The notes: generated by a model from the sequence alone, not told the origin. 15,103 nt of DNA from Candidatus Aminicenantota bacterium (GCA_026393775.1 JAPKZM010000227.1:1-15103), one strand, 5' to 3'; shown: positions 1-7,791, numbered from the stretch's first letter. Program-made: numbers and translations.

Positions 1-762
1 GAGATCGGGAAATATTTATATCCTCTCTTCTTTTCTTCGTTGAACTATAATTTATTCATCGACCACAACCCCTTTTTCAGAAAAATGATCGATCGCTTCA
101 TATTTGGTGTACACGCCCTTTACTTACACCATATTTTGCAGTATAATCACCTGGTAAAGCAAAAGAATAATTTGCTGAAAAAATTGGCTAAACCAATAAA
201 TAATTCCGAATTGGACAGTTGGAATAAATTGTTATCCGAAACAGGATTTGAAATTGTCAAAGAAAGGATGAACTTCATAAACCAATTGAACGGTGAATTA
301 AAAGATGCTTTCGCATCAGAATTAGAAATCAAATATTTTCCCGCCCTGCTTTTCAATCGCGAAATTTCGGAATCGTCTATTTTTAACGATTTGTCCCTGA
401 TGAAAAATTCGGAGATCAGGTGCCGGCGGTCTCTGCTGGGCCCGCAACGGGACCGCTTTGCCCTTATGGTTTCAGGGAAAAAATTGCAATTGTTTTCATC
501 GGGGGAAAAGAAGAAGCATCTCCTCATCGTTTATCTGGCCTTCATCAATTTGTTTAATCGCTTTCAAAATGATTTCCCGGTCTTTTTAATTGACGACTAT
601 GACGTGGCCATGGATGAAAAAAATTTGAATTTTCTCATTGACCATTTTCCCCAGATGCAGATCATTGCAACTTCCGTGTTAAAGAATGAAAAATTCGAGA
701 ATTTGTTCGAACTCGGAAAGGAGAATTATGGTGGACAAAACCAACGCCAATTTCGAAGATAA
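1..762 (+). CDS. recF: DNA replication/repair protein RecF, C-terminal part (5' end outside window)
   Basis: RecF is an SMC-like ABC ATPase that helps load RecA at gapped DNA. The frame is open from base 1 (gag atc ggg...) to TAA at 760-762, giving 253 residues, so the N-terminal Walker A part lies upstream. The TTG at 40 is not a convincing start, because RecF-like sequence (LYPLFF..., then RKMIDRF and KQKNNLLKKL) runs straight through it. Later come GPQRDR (family GPHRDD), SSGEKKK (the ABC-signature region, usually SQGQQR) and a Walker B/D-loop PVFLIDDYDVAMDE at 577-618. The aligned motifs are looser than usual, so this is a divergent RecF. The 3' end overlaps gyrB by 35 nt, which suggests translational coupling in a dnaN-recF-gyrB-gyrA type cluster. 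The region is clearly AT-richer than the rest of the window. The identity rests on motif order plus the gyrB neighbour. Confidence 0.85.
   Translation, partial: EIGKYLYPLFFSSLNYNLFIDHNPFFRKMIDRFIFGVHALYLHHILQYNHLVKQKNNLLKKLAKPINNSELDSWNKLLSETGFEIVKERMNFINQLNGELKDAFASELEIKYFPALLFNREISESSIFNDLSLMKNSEIRCRRSLLGPQRDRFALMVSGKKLQLFSSGEKKKHLLIVYLAFINLFNRFQNDFPVFLIDDYDVAMDEKNLNFLIDHFPQMQIIATSVLKNEKFENLFELGKENYGGQNQRQFRR
717..723 (+). promoter_or_regulatory. Shine-Dalgarno site of gyrB inside recF
   Basis: AAAGGAG lies within the last codons of recF. It is 4 nt before ATG at 728 and 7 nt before GTG at 731. It rules out the in-frame ATG at 686, which would add 14 residues unlike any GyrB. The GTG has the better spacing, so the true start could be 731, one codon later. 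Confidence 0.7.
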
Positions 763-3145
763 TTCGTACACAGCAGAAAACATAAAAGTTCTGGAAGGGC
801 TGGAGGCGGTCAGGGTTCGCCCGGCCATGTATATCGGCAGCACCGGCTCTTCCGGGTTGCATCACCTGGTTTATGAGGTCGTGGACAATTCGATCGATGA
901 AGCCATGGGCGGTTTTTGCGATCAGATTGATGTGACCATTCGTTTTGATAATTCCGTCGTGGTCAGCGACAATGGCCGCGGCATCCCGGTAGGCATGCAC
1001 AAGGAAGAGGGGAAAACCGCCGCTGAAGTGGTCATGACCACTTTGCATGCCGGCGGGAAATTCGATAAGGACAGCTATAAAATGTCCGGAGGTCTCCACG
1101 GGGTGGGGGTATCGGTCGTGAACGCCCTTTCGGCAAAACTGGAATTGGAAATCAAGAGGGGCGGAAGCATTTATTCACAAAAATACGAATACGGCAAACC
1201 GGTGACCGAACTGACCAAGATCGGCAAGACCAGCAAGCGGGGAACCAAGGTTACGTTTTGGCCCGACGAGGAAATTTTCGAATCGGTTGAATTTACATCC
1301 AGTATTTTATCCCGGCGCCTGCGAGAGCTGGCGTTCCTGAACCAGGGCCTGACCATCACCTTGAACGATGAAAGGGTGGACAAAAAGGAGACCTTTTATT
1401 ACAAGGGCGGCATTGTTGAATACGTCAAATACTTGGTGGGAGCGAAGGAAAAAATCCATGCTTCGCCTATTTTTCTGTCATCAAAAAAAGAAGACATTGA
1501 AATCGAGATCGCCTTTCAATATGGGAGTTCCTACAACGACACCATTTTTTCCTTTGTCAACAATATCAATACCATCGAGGGCGGAACCCATTTGTCCGGT
1601 TTCAAATCCGGTATCACGCGCACGATAAACAATTTTGCCCAAGCCAACGATTTAATCAAGGATTGCAAAGAAGGCTTTTCCGGTGATGATGTGCGCGAGG
1701 GGTTGACGGCCGTGATTTCCATCCGCATCAAAGATCCCCAGTTTGAGGGGCAAACAAAAGCCAAATTGGGAAATTCCGACGTCAAGGGGATCATCGAGTC
1801 GTTCGTCAACAAAAAACTCGGCGATTATTTTGATGATAATTTGCCTGTCGCCCGGGCGATCATCAACAAGGTCCTACTGGCAGCCAAGGCCAGGGAAGCC
1901 TCCAAAAAAGCAAAGGATCTGGTCAGGAAATCCAACTTGCTGGAAAACACCACCTTGCCGGGCAAGCTGGCTGATTGTCAATCCAAGAGCCCCGAAGAAA
2001 GCGAATTGTACATCGTCGAAGGAGATTCGGCCGGCGGTTCCGCCAAACAAGGCCGGGACAGGCGCTTTCAAGCCATCCTGCCCTTGAAAGGCAAAATACT
2101 CAATGTGGAAAAAGCATCCACGACCAAAATGCTCGAAAGCGATGAAATAAAAAAAATGATCGCCGCCCTGGGGGTGGGCATCGGCAAAGAACATTATGAC
2201 ATTGAAAAAATACGTTATCATAAAATTATCATTATGACCGATGCCGATGTGGACGGCGCCCATATCCGCACCCTGATCATGACTTTTTTCTTCCGGCAGA
2301 TGCACTCGTTGATCGACAAGGGTTATCTGTATCTGGCCCAGCCGCCATTGTTCCTGATAAAAAAAGGACAAACAAAAGCCTATCTGAAAAACGAAAAGGA
2401 ACTGGAAAACTATCTGTTTGCCAAGATCGGCGACGAGGTTATTCTTTACCAGAAAGGATTCAAGGAAGAATTGTTGAAAGGCCAGAAATTGATAAAATTC
2501 GTCAAGCTGGTTCATAAAAAGAATCTGCTAATGAATAATTTGGAAAGACGGGGAATGCCGCGCTCCTTGACTAAAAAGCTCATTGAAATCATTAAGAACG
2601 AAAATGATTTTAAAACCAAGGAAAGGGCCATGCGTTTGGCCAAAAAATTGCAGGAAAATTCCCTGTGCAAAAATGTGGAAATAAAATTCGATAAAGAATA
2701 TGCCACCTATGTCCTGGACATCGAATTTGAATTCAACGGCGTAAAAACCGGCAGGGTCATCGACCACGCCTTTTTAACCGGGCCCGAATTTTCCGACATC
2801 CACGAAATATATGAAAAACTGGCCGAGGTCCCGCCCGCACCCTACTATGTGATGATCGGCAAGGAAAATTATACCGTTGAAAACCGCAAGGAATTGGTCG
2901 CTTTCCTGTTCGAACGGCTGAAAAAAGGCTTGTCCATTCAACGGTATAAGGGGCTTGGTGAAATGAACCCGGAACAATTGTGGGAAACGACCATGGATCC
3001 GGAAAACCGGACATTGCTGCAGGTGGCCGTGAACGACTTCCAGGAAAGCGAAGTTATTTTTGATACCTTGATGGGCAACGATGCCTCCAAGCGCAAGGAA
3101 TTTATTTTGAACAATGCCTTGAACGTCCGGAACCTCGACATATAA
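728..3145 (+). CDS. gyrB: DNA gyrase subunit B (long, Gram-negative type)
   Basis: ATPase subunit of DNA gyrase, which introduces negative supercoils with GyrA in an A2B2 complex in the cytoplasm. With the start at 728 it has 805 residues, as usual for the long form. The GHKL ATPase domain shows E50 and N54 (EVVDNSIDEA), DNGRGIP at 81-87 and GGLHGVGVSVVNALS from 121. The transducer domain follows. The TOPRIM domain has EGDSAGGSAKQGRDRR (E431, D433) and DADVDG (D505, D507, D509). An insert of about 160 residues (roughly 555-715) splits the C-terminal part, as in proteobacterial GyrB. The tail has QRYKGLGEMNPEQLWETTMDP (738-758). The start at 728 is chosen over 686 because of the AAAGGAG site and because the family begins shortly before IKVLEGLEAVR. 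It overlaps recF by 35 nt and gyrA follows after 9 nt, so the three are probably co-transcribed. I see no broken catalytic residue. Confidence 0.97.
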   Translation: MVDKTNANFEDNSYTAENIKVLEGLEAVRVRPAMYIGSTGSSGLHHLVYEVVDNSIDEAMGGFCDQIDVTIRFDNSVVVSDNGRGIPVGMHKEEGKTAAEVVMTTLHAGGKFDKDSYKMSGGLHGVGVSVVNALSAKLELEIKRGGSIYSQKYEYGKPVTELTKIGKTSKRGTKVTFWPDEEIFESVEFTSSILSRRLRELAFLNQGLTITLNDERVDKKETFYYKGGIVEYVKYLVGAKEKIHASPIFLSSKKEDIEIEIAFQYGSSYNDTIFSFVNNINTIEGGTHLSGFKSGITRTINNFAQANDLIKDCKEGFSGDDVREGLTAVISIRIKDPQFEGQTKAKLGNSDVKGIIESFVNKKLGDYFDDNLPVARAIINKVLLAAKAREASKKAKDLVRKSNLLENTTLPGKLADCQSKSPEESELYIVEGDSAGGSAKQGRDRRFQAILPLKGKILNVEKASTTKMLESDEIKKMIAALGVGIGKEHYDIEKIRYHKIIIMTDADVDGAHIRTLIMTFFFRQMHSLIDKGYLYLAQPPLFLIKKGQTKAYLKNEKELENYLFAKIGDEVILYQKGFKEELLKGQKLIKFVKLVHKKNLLMNNLERRGMPRSLTKKLIEIIKNENDFKTKERAMRLAKKLQENSLCKNVEIKFDKEYATYVLDIEFEFNGVKTGRVIDHAFLTGPEFSDIHEIYEKLAEVPPAPYYVMIGKENYTVENRKELVAFLFERLKKGLSIQRYKGLGEMNPEQLWETTMDPENRTLLQVAVNDFQESEVIFDTLMGNDASKRKEFILNNALNVRNLDI

Positions 3146-3148
3146 GGA
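3143..3148 (+). promoter_or_regulatory. Shine-Dalgarno site of gyrA overlapping the gyrB stop codon
   Basis: TAAGGA contains the gyrB stop codon TAA (3143-3145) and an AAGGA ribosome-binding core, 6 nt before the gyrA ATG at 3155. The arrangement favours re-initiation by ribosomes finishing gyrB and hence balanced GyrB and GyrA synthesis. Confidence 0.65.
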
Positions 3149-3154
3149 ACGACG

Positions 3155-5611
3155 ATGGAAGAAAAAGAAAAGGAAAAAGAGAAGAAGCTGAACATTGAAG
3201 AAGTCACCATCGAGAACGAGATGCAAACTTCTTATTTGGATTATTCGATGAGTGTGATCATCGGCCGGGCTATTCCCGACATCCGTGATGGACTGAAGCC
3301 CGTTCATCGACGCTGCCTTTATTCGATGCACCAGACCGGCTCGCATTTCAATCAGCCCTACAAGAAGTCGGCGCGCATCGTCGGCGACGTGATGGGCAAA
3401 TACCATCCGCACGGAGACGCCGCCATCTACGATACCATAGTGCGCATGGCCCAGGATTTCTCGCTCCGCTACCCTCTGGTCGACGGCCAGGGGAACTTCG
3501 GTTCCATCGACGGCGACTCGCCGGCGGCCATGCGTTATACCGAGGCCCGGCTACAGAAGATTGCCAACGAGATGCTCAACGACCTGGACAAGGGCACGGT
3601 CGACTTCGTTCCCAATTACGACGGCTCCCTGACCGAGCCGGTGATTTTCCCCTCCCTGCTGCCGACCTTATTTTTAAACGGCACGTCGGGTATCGCCGTA
3701 GGCATGGCTACGGCCATCCCGCCCCACAATCTGGGCGAACTGGTCGGAGCCTTCATCCATTACGTAGATAACCCTGATGCCAGCACAACGGAACTGATGA
3801 AGATCATGCCCGGTCCCGATTTTCCGACCGGCGGTTTTATCTTCGGCCAGGACATGATCCGCACCGCATATGAAACCGGCAGGGGAAGTTTCGTCGTTCG
3901 AGCCAAATCGGTGATCGAAACCGATTCCCGCGGCCGACAGAAAATTGTCGTTACCGAAATTCCCTACCAAACCAATAAGGCTAAAATATTGGAAAGCATT
4001 GCCGAGTTGGTCAAAAATAAGAAAATTGATGGCATATCCGACCTGCGCGATGAATCCGACCGGGATGGCCTGCGCATGGTCATCGAAATAAAAAAAGACG
4101 AAATTCCCGAAGTGATTCTGAACGCCCTTTTCAAACACACGCAGCTGCAAGCCAGCTATTCGATGATATTTTTGGCAATCGTCAATCAGCAGCCCAAGCA
4201 ATTCAATCTGATCGATTACTTCAATTATTTTTTAGGCCATCGCAAAGAGATCATCCGGCGCCGCTCCTTGTTCGAACTCGACAAGGCCGAGAAGCGCGCC
4301 CATATCATCGAGGGTTTGAAGACCGCCCTGGGGAAACTCGACCTGGTGATCAAGATCATTCGCACCTCCAAGAACCGCCTGGACGCGCGCACCAGTTTGA
4401 CCGAAAAACTTCCCTTGACCCAGGTCCAGGCCGACGCCATCCTCGATATGCAAATGTATCGTCTGACGGGGCTGGAAGTTGAAAAACTGGAGAATGAATA
4501 CATTGAACTGATCAAGCTGATCAATTATTTGAAGGAGCTTCTGGCCAGTGAACGCCTGGTGTTGAATCTGATCAAAGAGGAACTGCGCAAGGTCAGCGAA
4601 CAGTTTGCCGATCCGCGCCGGACCGTTATCGTTGAAAAACAACTCTCCGAATTCAAAATCGAAGACATGATCAAGGACGAGGATTTTGTCATTTCGTATA
4701 CCCGCAACAGCTATATCAAGCGGACGACGCTCAGTTCCTACCGGAGCATGCACCGGGGCACCATGGGCAAGCGGGGGATCGGCCTCAAGGAAGAAGATGT
4801 TATTTCGCGGGTATTTATCGCTTCGGCCCATGATTACATTTTGGCTTTCACAGAAAATGGCCGCATGTTCTGGATCAGGGTGTATGACATCCCGGAAGCT
4901 GACAGCGCGGGCCGCGGCAAGCCCATCAACCGCCTGATCGGCATCGGTTCTGAGGAAAAGGTCTGCTCGGTCATCAATATCAAAGAATTTTCCGAGGACA
5001 AATACGTGGTGCTGTTTTCCAAGCTTGGCTTCGTAAAGAAAACCGCGCTTTCCGCCTTTTCGCACCCGCGCATCAACGGCATCATCGCGGCCGAAGTCCC
5101 AGCCGGGGACATGCTTCTCGAAGCCAAGATCACGGACGGCAAAAACGAAATTATCTTGGGAACCTATCTCGGCAAAGCCCTGAAATTCAACGAAAAAGAT
5201 GTCCGCGCCATGGGCCGCGGAGCGCGCGGGGTAACGGCCATCAAATTGGCCAAAAATGATTTTGTGGTCGGCGCCGATGTGATCGACAAAAAAGGCAAGC
5301 ACATCCTGACCGTGACCGAAAACGGCTTCGGAAAAAAATCAGACTTATCCCTCTATCGCCTGCAAAAACGGGGCGGCAAAGGATTGATCAACATCAAGAT
5401 CACCGAAAAACTCGGCAAGGTGATCGGGCTGGTCACGTTGCATGAGGACGACTGTGAAATTATCCTTTGTTCGGAAAAGGGCATTTTGAATAAACAAGAC
5501 GCTCTGCAAATCCGCTCCAAGGGCCGGGCGACGCAGGGAGTCAAACTGATCAACCTGAAACCCGGCGACCGGCTGGTGGCCATCGAAAAAGTAACCAAGG
5601 AAGCCGATTAA
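3155..5611 (+). CDS. gyrA: DNA gyrase subunit A
   Basis: Breakage-reunion subunit of gyrase, 818 residues, within the normal range. It opens with a Glu/Lys-rich stretch (MEEKEKEKEKK) before the conserved SYLDYSMSVIIGRAIPDIRDG. The catalytic tyrosine is Y128 in AAMRYTEARL (E. coli Y122). The quinolone-determining region reads HPHGDAAIYD (84-93): A89 sits at the E. coli S83 position, and D93 matches D87. The tower and coiled-coil regions follow. The C-terminal beta-pinwheel contains a GyrA-box QKRGGKG at 737-743 (canonical QRRGGKG), which identifies gyrase rather than topoisomerase IV ParC. There is no long acidic tail after the pinwheel. The gene lies 9 nt after gyrB, and its TAA overlaps the convergent hydrolase stop codon. 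The assignment is secure. Confidence 0.97.
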   Translation: MEEKEKEKEKKLNIEEVTIENEMQTSYLDYSMSVIIGRAIPDIRDGLKPVHRRCLYSMHQTGSHFNQPYKKSARIVGDVMGKYHPHGDAAIYDTIVRMAQDFSLRYPLVDGQGNFGSIDGDSPAAMRYTEARLQKIANEMLNDLDKGTVDFVPNYDGSLTEPVIFPSLLPTLFLNGTSGIAVGMATAIPPHNLGELVGAFIHYVDNPDASTTELMKIMPGPDFPTGGFIFGQDMIRTAYETGRGSFVVRAKSVIETDSRGRQKIVVTEIPYQTNKAKILESIAELVKNKKIDGISDLRDESDRDGLRMVIEIKKDEIPEVILNALFKHTQLQASYSMIFLAIVNQQPKQFNLIDYFNYFLGHRKEIIRRRSLFELDKAEKRAHIIEGLKTALGKLDLVIKIIRTSKNRLDARTSLTEKLPLTQVQADAILDMQMYRLTGLEVEKLENEYIELIKLINYLKELLASERLVLNLIKEELRKVSEQFADPRRTVIVEKQLSEFKIEDMIKDEDFVISYTRNSYIKRTTLSSYRSMHRGTMGKRGIGLKEEDVISRVFIASAHDYILAFTENGRMFWIRVYDIPEADSAGRGKPINRLIGIGSEEKVCSVINIKEFSEDKYVVLFSKLGFVKKTALSAFSHPRINGIIAAEVPAGDMLLEAKITDGKNEIILGTYLGKALKFNEKDVRAMGRGARGVTAIKLAKNDFVVGADVIDKKGKHILTVTENGFGKKSDLSLYRLQKRGGKGLINIKITEKLGKVIGLVTLHEDDCEIILCSEKGILNKQDALQIRSKGRATQGVKLINLKPGDRLVAIEKVTKEAD

Positions 5612-6393
5612 TTTTTTGCCAAAAAGCTCAACAAATTCTGAGCCACCGCGGCATTGATCTGCGCCTCCGGCAAATTTTTTATGGCGGCTACCTGCTGCAC
5701 CACTTCGATCACGCCGAGCGGCGTGTTGGTTTCACCGCGCCTGGGTTCGGGCGATAGATAAGGGGAATCGGTCTCAGTGAACAACTGGGACAAAGGAATG
5801 ATTTTCACGATCTCCCTGAGCTCGTTCGCTTTTTTAAAAGTAACTATTCCGGAAATTGAGATGCCGTAGCCCTGTTGCAAAATTTTTTCGGCATCACGCC
5901 GATTCCCGGTGAAGCAGTGAAACACCACCGGGCAGGAAAATTTTTCAGCCAGAAGTATTTCCAGGACTTCGGCCTCGGCGTTCCTGGAATGGATTACCAA
6001 CGGGAGATTCAGCTCGCGGGCAATGGCTATTTGCCTTCTGAAAGTTTTCTTTTGATTCTCGCGGGTCGCGAAATTGTAATGGAAATCGAGCCCTGTTTCG
6101 CCGATGGCCAACAATTTGACTTGATCGTAAAAAGCGAAAAATTGTTTTTCGATTTCAGGCGAGTACTGATCGGCCTGGTGGGGATGGGCTCCGCAGGTCG
6201 CATAGATGTTGGGATGATAGGCCAATATTTCTTCTGTCTTTGCCAGTGATGTTTTTTTAAATGGGTCGGCCACCGATATGATATTGGCCATTCCCCTGGA
6301 AAAACAGCGCTCGACAATTTGCCGCCAATTTTGTTCAAAACATTCATCGTCCAGGTGGCAGTGAAAATCATTGAAGCCGCTTTCGTTCCCCAT
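5608..6393 (-). CDS. TatD family metal-dependent hydrolase (putative DNase)
   Basis: Amidohydrolase-fold TatD/YcfH-family protein of 261 residues, close to the family length. Characterised members are cytoplasmic metal-dependent nucleases, including 3'-5' exonucleases acting on DNA. Metal ligands are visible: H11 and H13 (FHCHLD), E99 (IGETGLDFHY), H135 (VIHSRNAE), H159 (FHCFTGN) and D209 (ETDSPYLSPEPRRGETNTP). CGAHPH at 68-73 is also typical. The start at 6393 places the first metal motif at residue 10, as expected. The gene converges on gyrA and their stop codons overlap by 3 nt. A promoter sits directly in front of the ATG. Motif style is nearer to YcfH than to E. coli TatD, so no symbol is given. 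The exact substrate cannot be read from the sequence. Confidence 0.93.
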   Translation of the reverse strand: MGNESGFNDFHCHLDDECFEQNWRQIVERCFSRGMANIISVADPFKKTSLAKTEEILAYHPNIYATCGAHPHQADQYSPEIEKQFFAFYDQVKLLAIGETGLDFHYNFATRENQKKTFRRQIAIARELNLPLVIHSRNAEAEVLEILLAEKFSCPVVFHCFTGNRRDAEKILQQGYGISISGIVTFKKANELREIVKIIPLSQLFTETDSPYLSPEPRRGETNTPLGVIEVVQQVAAIKNLPEAQINAAVAQNLLSFLAKN

Positions 6394-6399
6394 GCAAGC

Positions 6400-6429
6400 A
6401 TTTTACCGTTAAATCGGGAATATTGGCAA
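6400..6429 (-). promoter_or_regulatory. Predicted sigma70 promoter of the TatD-family gene
   Basis: On the minus strand, TTGCCA (6429-6424) and TAAAAT (6405-6400) each match the consensus -35 and -10 boxes at five of six positions, with an 18-nt spacer. The -10 box ends 6 nt before the ATG (6393-6391). Initiation at the usual distance would fall on or next to the A of the start codon, giving a leaderless or nearly leaderless message. No Shine-Dalgarno sequence is visible between the promoter and the start, which agrees with this reading. Confidence 0.5.
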
Positions 6430-6464
6430 ACATGGCCGCATGGCGCTCACGGAGGCCCGGGCGG

Positions 6465-6493
6465 TTGACGGGGTAACGGGGCAATCGTATAAT
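6465..6493 (+). promoter_or_regulatory. Strong predicted sigma70 promoter of the HD-GYP gene and its operon
   Basis: TTGACG (6465-6470), a 17-nt spacer and a perfect TATAAT (6488-6493) form a near-consensus promoter. Transcription should start near 6500, which leaves a leader of about 9 nt before ATG 6509. It also rules out the upstream in-frame ATG at 6440, which lies before the -35 box. This is the only strong promoter I can see for the genes between 6509 and 11663. Confidence 0.7.
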
Positions 6494-6499
6494 GATTGC
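6481..6499. promoter_or_regulatory. Inverted repeat around the -10 box (candidate operator)
   Basis: GCAATC (6481-6486) and GATTGC (6494-6499) are perfect 6-bp inverted arms around a 7-nt centre that contains the TATAAT box. A dimeric repressor bound here would block RNA polymerase. No regulator gene is visible in the window. Six-base arms can arise by chance, so the operator role is only a suggestion. Confidence 0.35.
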
Positions 6500-6508
6500 G
6501 GAAAACAC

Positions 6509-7723
6509 ATGATCAGTGCTTTAAAGAAAAACAGGGTAACGGCAATTTTATCCATCAGCGAAGCTCTGAATCAGATCAAGGATATCGACTCGCTTCTGGA
6601 CCGGGTCCTGTTTGAAGCCCGGCGATTTTCGCGGGCCGATGCCGGCTCGATATATTTGCTTGAAAATCAAAAATTGCGGATCAATTTTGTCCAGAACGAT
6701 ACCCTCACGCGAAAGGAGAGCGGCAAAAAATATCTTTATCAGAACCATAGCCTGGAAATCAATGACCAATCCATGGCCGGATATGTCGCACTGACCAAGA
6801 AACCTCTGATTATCGCCGATGCGTACCATTTGCCTCAAGCCGTCCCCTACAAATTCAACCGTTCGTTCGATGAGTCGGCCGCCTACCTTACCTGTTCGGT
6901 CCTGACCGTTCCCTTGATCACCCCCTACGGTAAACTGATCGGGATCATGCAGATTATAAACGCCACGGACGAAAATAACTCCGTTATCCCTTTCAGCAAT
7001 GAAGACGAATTGGTGGTTTCCTTTTTCGCCAATCACGCGGCCACCAGCATTGAAAAGGCCAAGATGACCCGTGAGATCATCCTGCGCATGATTAAAATCG
7101 CCGAATTGCATGATCCCGAAGAAACCGGAGCCCATGTCAATCGCGTTGCCGCATATGCCATTGAGATTTACAGCGCCTGGGCATTGAACAATCGGAAAAG
7201 CGAAGATGAAATAAAGAGGATCCGCGACATTTTGCGCATCGCGGCTATGCTGCACGATGTCGGCAAGGTTGCCATCTCCGATTTGGTGCTGAAAAAAAAT
7301 GGTCCTTTAAGCGCTGACGAGTTCAAGCAGATGAAGGGGCATGTAATCCTTGGCGCTCGGCTCTTCAAGGATTCCACCTCGGATTGGGATGACATGGCGG
7401 CGGAAATTGCCCTGAACCATCATGAAAAGTGGGATGGGACGGGTTACCCCGGAGAAATCACCGATTTATTTGCCGAGAACTGTAGCTCCGGGCCGGGGAA
7501 AAAGGGGGCGGGAATTCCCCTGGCGGCACGGATCGTCGCCCTGGCCGATGTGTATGATGCGTTGACCTCGGAACGAATATACAAGGACAGCTGGCCCGAG
7601 GAGAAGGTCCTGCAGCATATCCGGGATCAGAAGGGGAAGCACTTTGATCCTGAATTGGTGGACATATTTTTCTCCATTTATGATGTGCTGAGGGCTATAA
7701 AAAATAAGTACAGTGAAAATTAA
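6509..7723 (+). CDS. GAF domain + HD-GYP domain protein (predicted cyclic-di-GMP phosphodiesterase)
   Basis: With the start at 6509 the protein has 404 residues. Residues about 15-185 form a GAF-type sensor domain (DAGSIYLLENQKLR..., VLTVPLITPYGKLIGIMQIIN). A C-terminal HD-GYP domain follows: GAHVNRVA (207-214), the HD pair H249-D250 with K253 (LHDVGK), GHVILGARLF, HHEKWDGTGYPGE (304-316, the GYP signature) and IVALADVYDALTS. HD-GYP proteins hydrolyse cyclic-di-GMP to pGpG or GMP in the cytoplasm. All landmark residues are present, so activity is plausible. GAF probably senses a small ligand, whose identity is unknown. No transmembrane segment is seen. A longer reading from 6440 is rejected because a near-consensus promoter lies between the two candidates. 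The gene is first in a likely three-gene unit, with 65 nt to the next start. Confidence 0.92.
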   Translation: MISALKKNRVTAILSISEALNQIKDIDSLLDRVLFEARRFSRADAGSIYLLENQKLRINFVQNDTLTRKESGKKYLYQNHSLEINDQSMAGYVALTKKPLIIADAYHLPQAVPYKFNRSFDESAAYLTCSVLTVPLITPYGKLIGIMQIINATDENNSVIPFSNEDELVVSFFANHAATSIEKAKMTREIILRMIKIAELHDPEETGAHVNRVAAYAIEIYSAWALNNRKSEDEIKRIRDILRIAAMLHDVGKVAISDLVLKKNGPLSADEFKQMKGHVILGARLFKDSTSDWDDMAAEIALNHHEKWDGTGYPGEITDLFAENCSSGPGKKGAGIPLAARIVALADVYDALTSERIYKDSWPEEKVLQHIRDQKGKHFDPELVDIFFSIYDVLRAIKNKYSEN

Positions 7724-7777
7724 TTCAGCAAAAAAAGCGCGCTGCAACTTGTCCTGTGGAGCGGAAATGATTTGCTC

Positions 7778-7791
7778 AGGAGGTTTTTTTG
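7778..7791 (+). promoter_or_regulatory. Consensus Shine-Dalgarno, T-run and TTG start
   Basis: A full AGGAGG (7778-7783) is followed by seven T residues (7784-7790) that run into the TTG start codon (7789-7791), with a spacer of 5 nt. A perfect ribosome-binding site is thus paired with a weak start codon. This site fixes the start; no ATG is available nearby in frame. Confidence 0.65.

Noticed and set aside
4232..5302. Long open frame (about 356 codons) on the minus strand opposite gyrA
   Set aside because: It is the mirror of a strongly conserved gyrA region, has no recognisable motif and no ribosome-binding site; it is explained by the codon bias of gyrA.
3155..5611. ParC (topoisomerase IV) instead of GyrA
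   Set aside because: The GyrA-box QKRGGKG, the six-bladed C-terminal region and the position behind gyrB all indicate gyrase.
5563..5617. Hairpin near the end of gyrA plus the TTTTTT at 5612 as a terminator
   Set aside because: The imperfect GGCGACC/GGTGGCC stem ends about 30 nt before the T-run, too far for a rho-independent terminator.
6440..6508. Upstream extension of the HD-GYP protein from ATG 6440
   Set aside because: The near-consensus promoter at 6465-6493 lies inside this extension, and the extra 23 residues do not look like part of a GAF protein.
7735..7745. AGCGCGCT palindrome after the HD-GYP gene as a terminator
   Set aside because: The stem is very short, has almost no loop and no T-tract follows; it does not separate the two genes.
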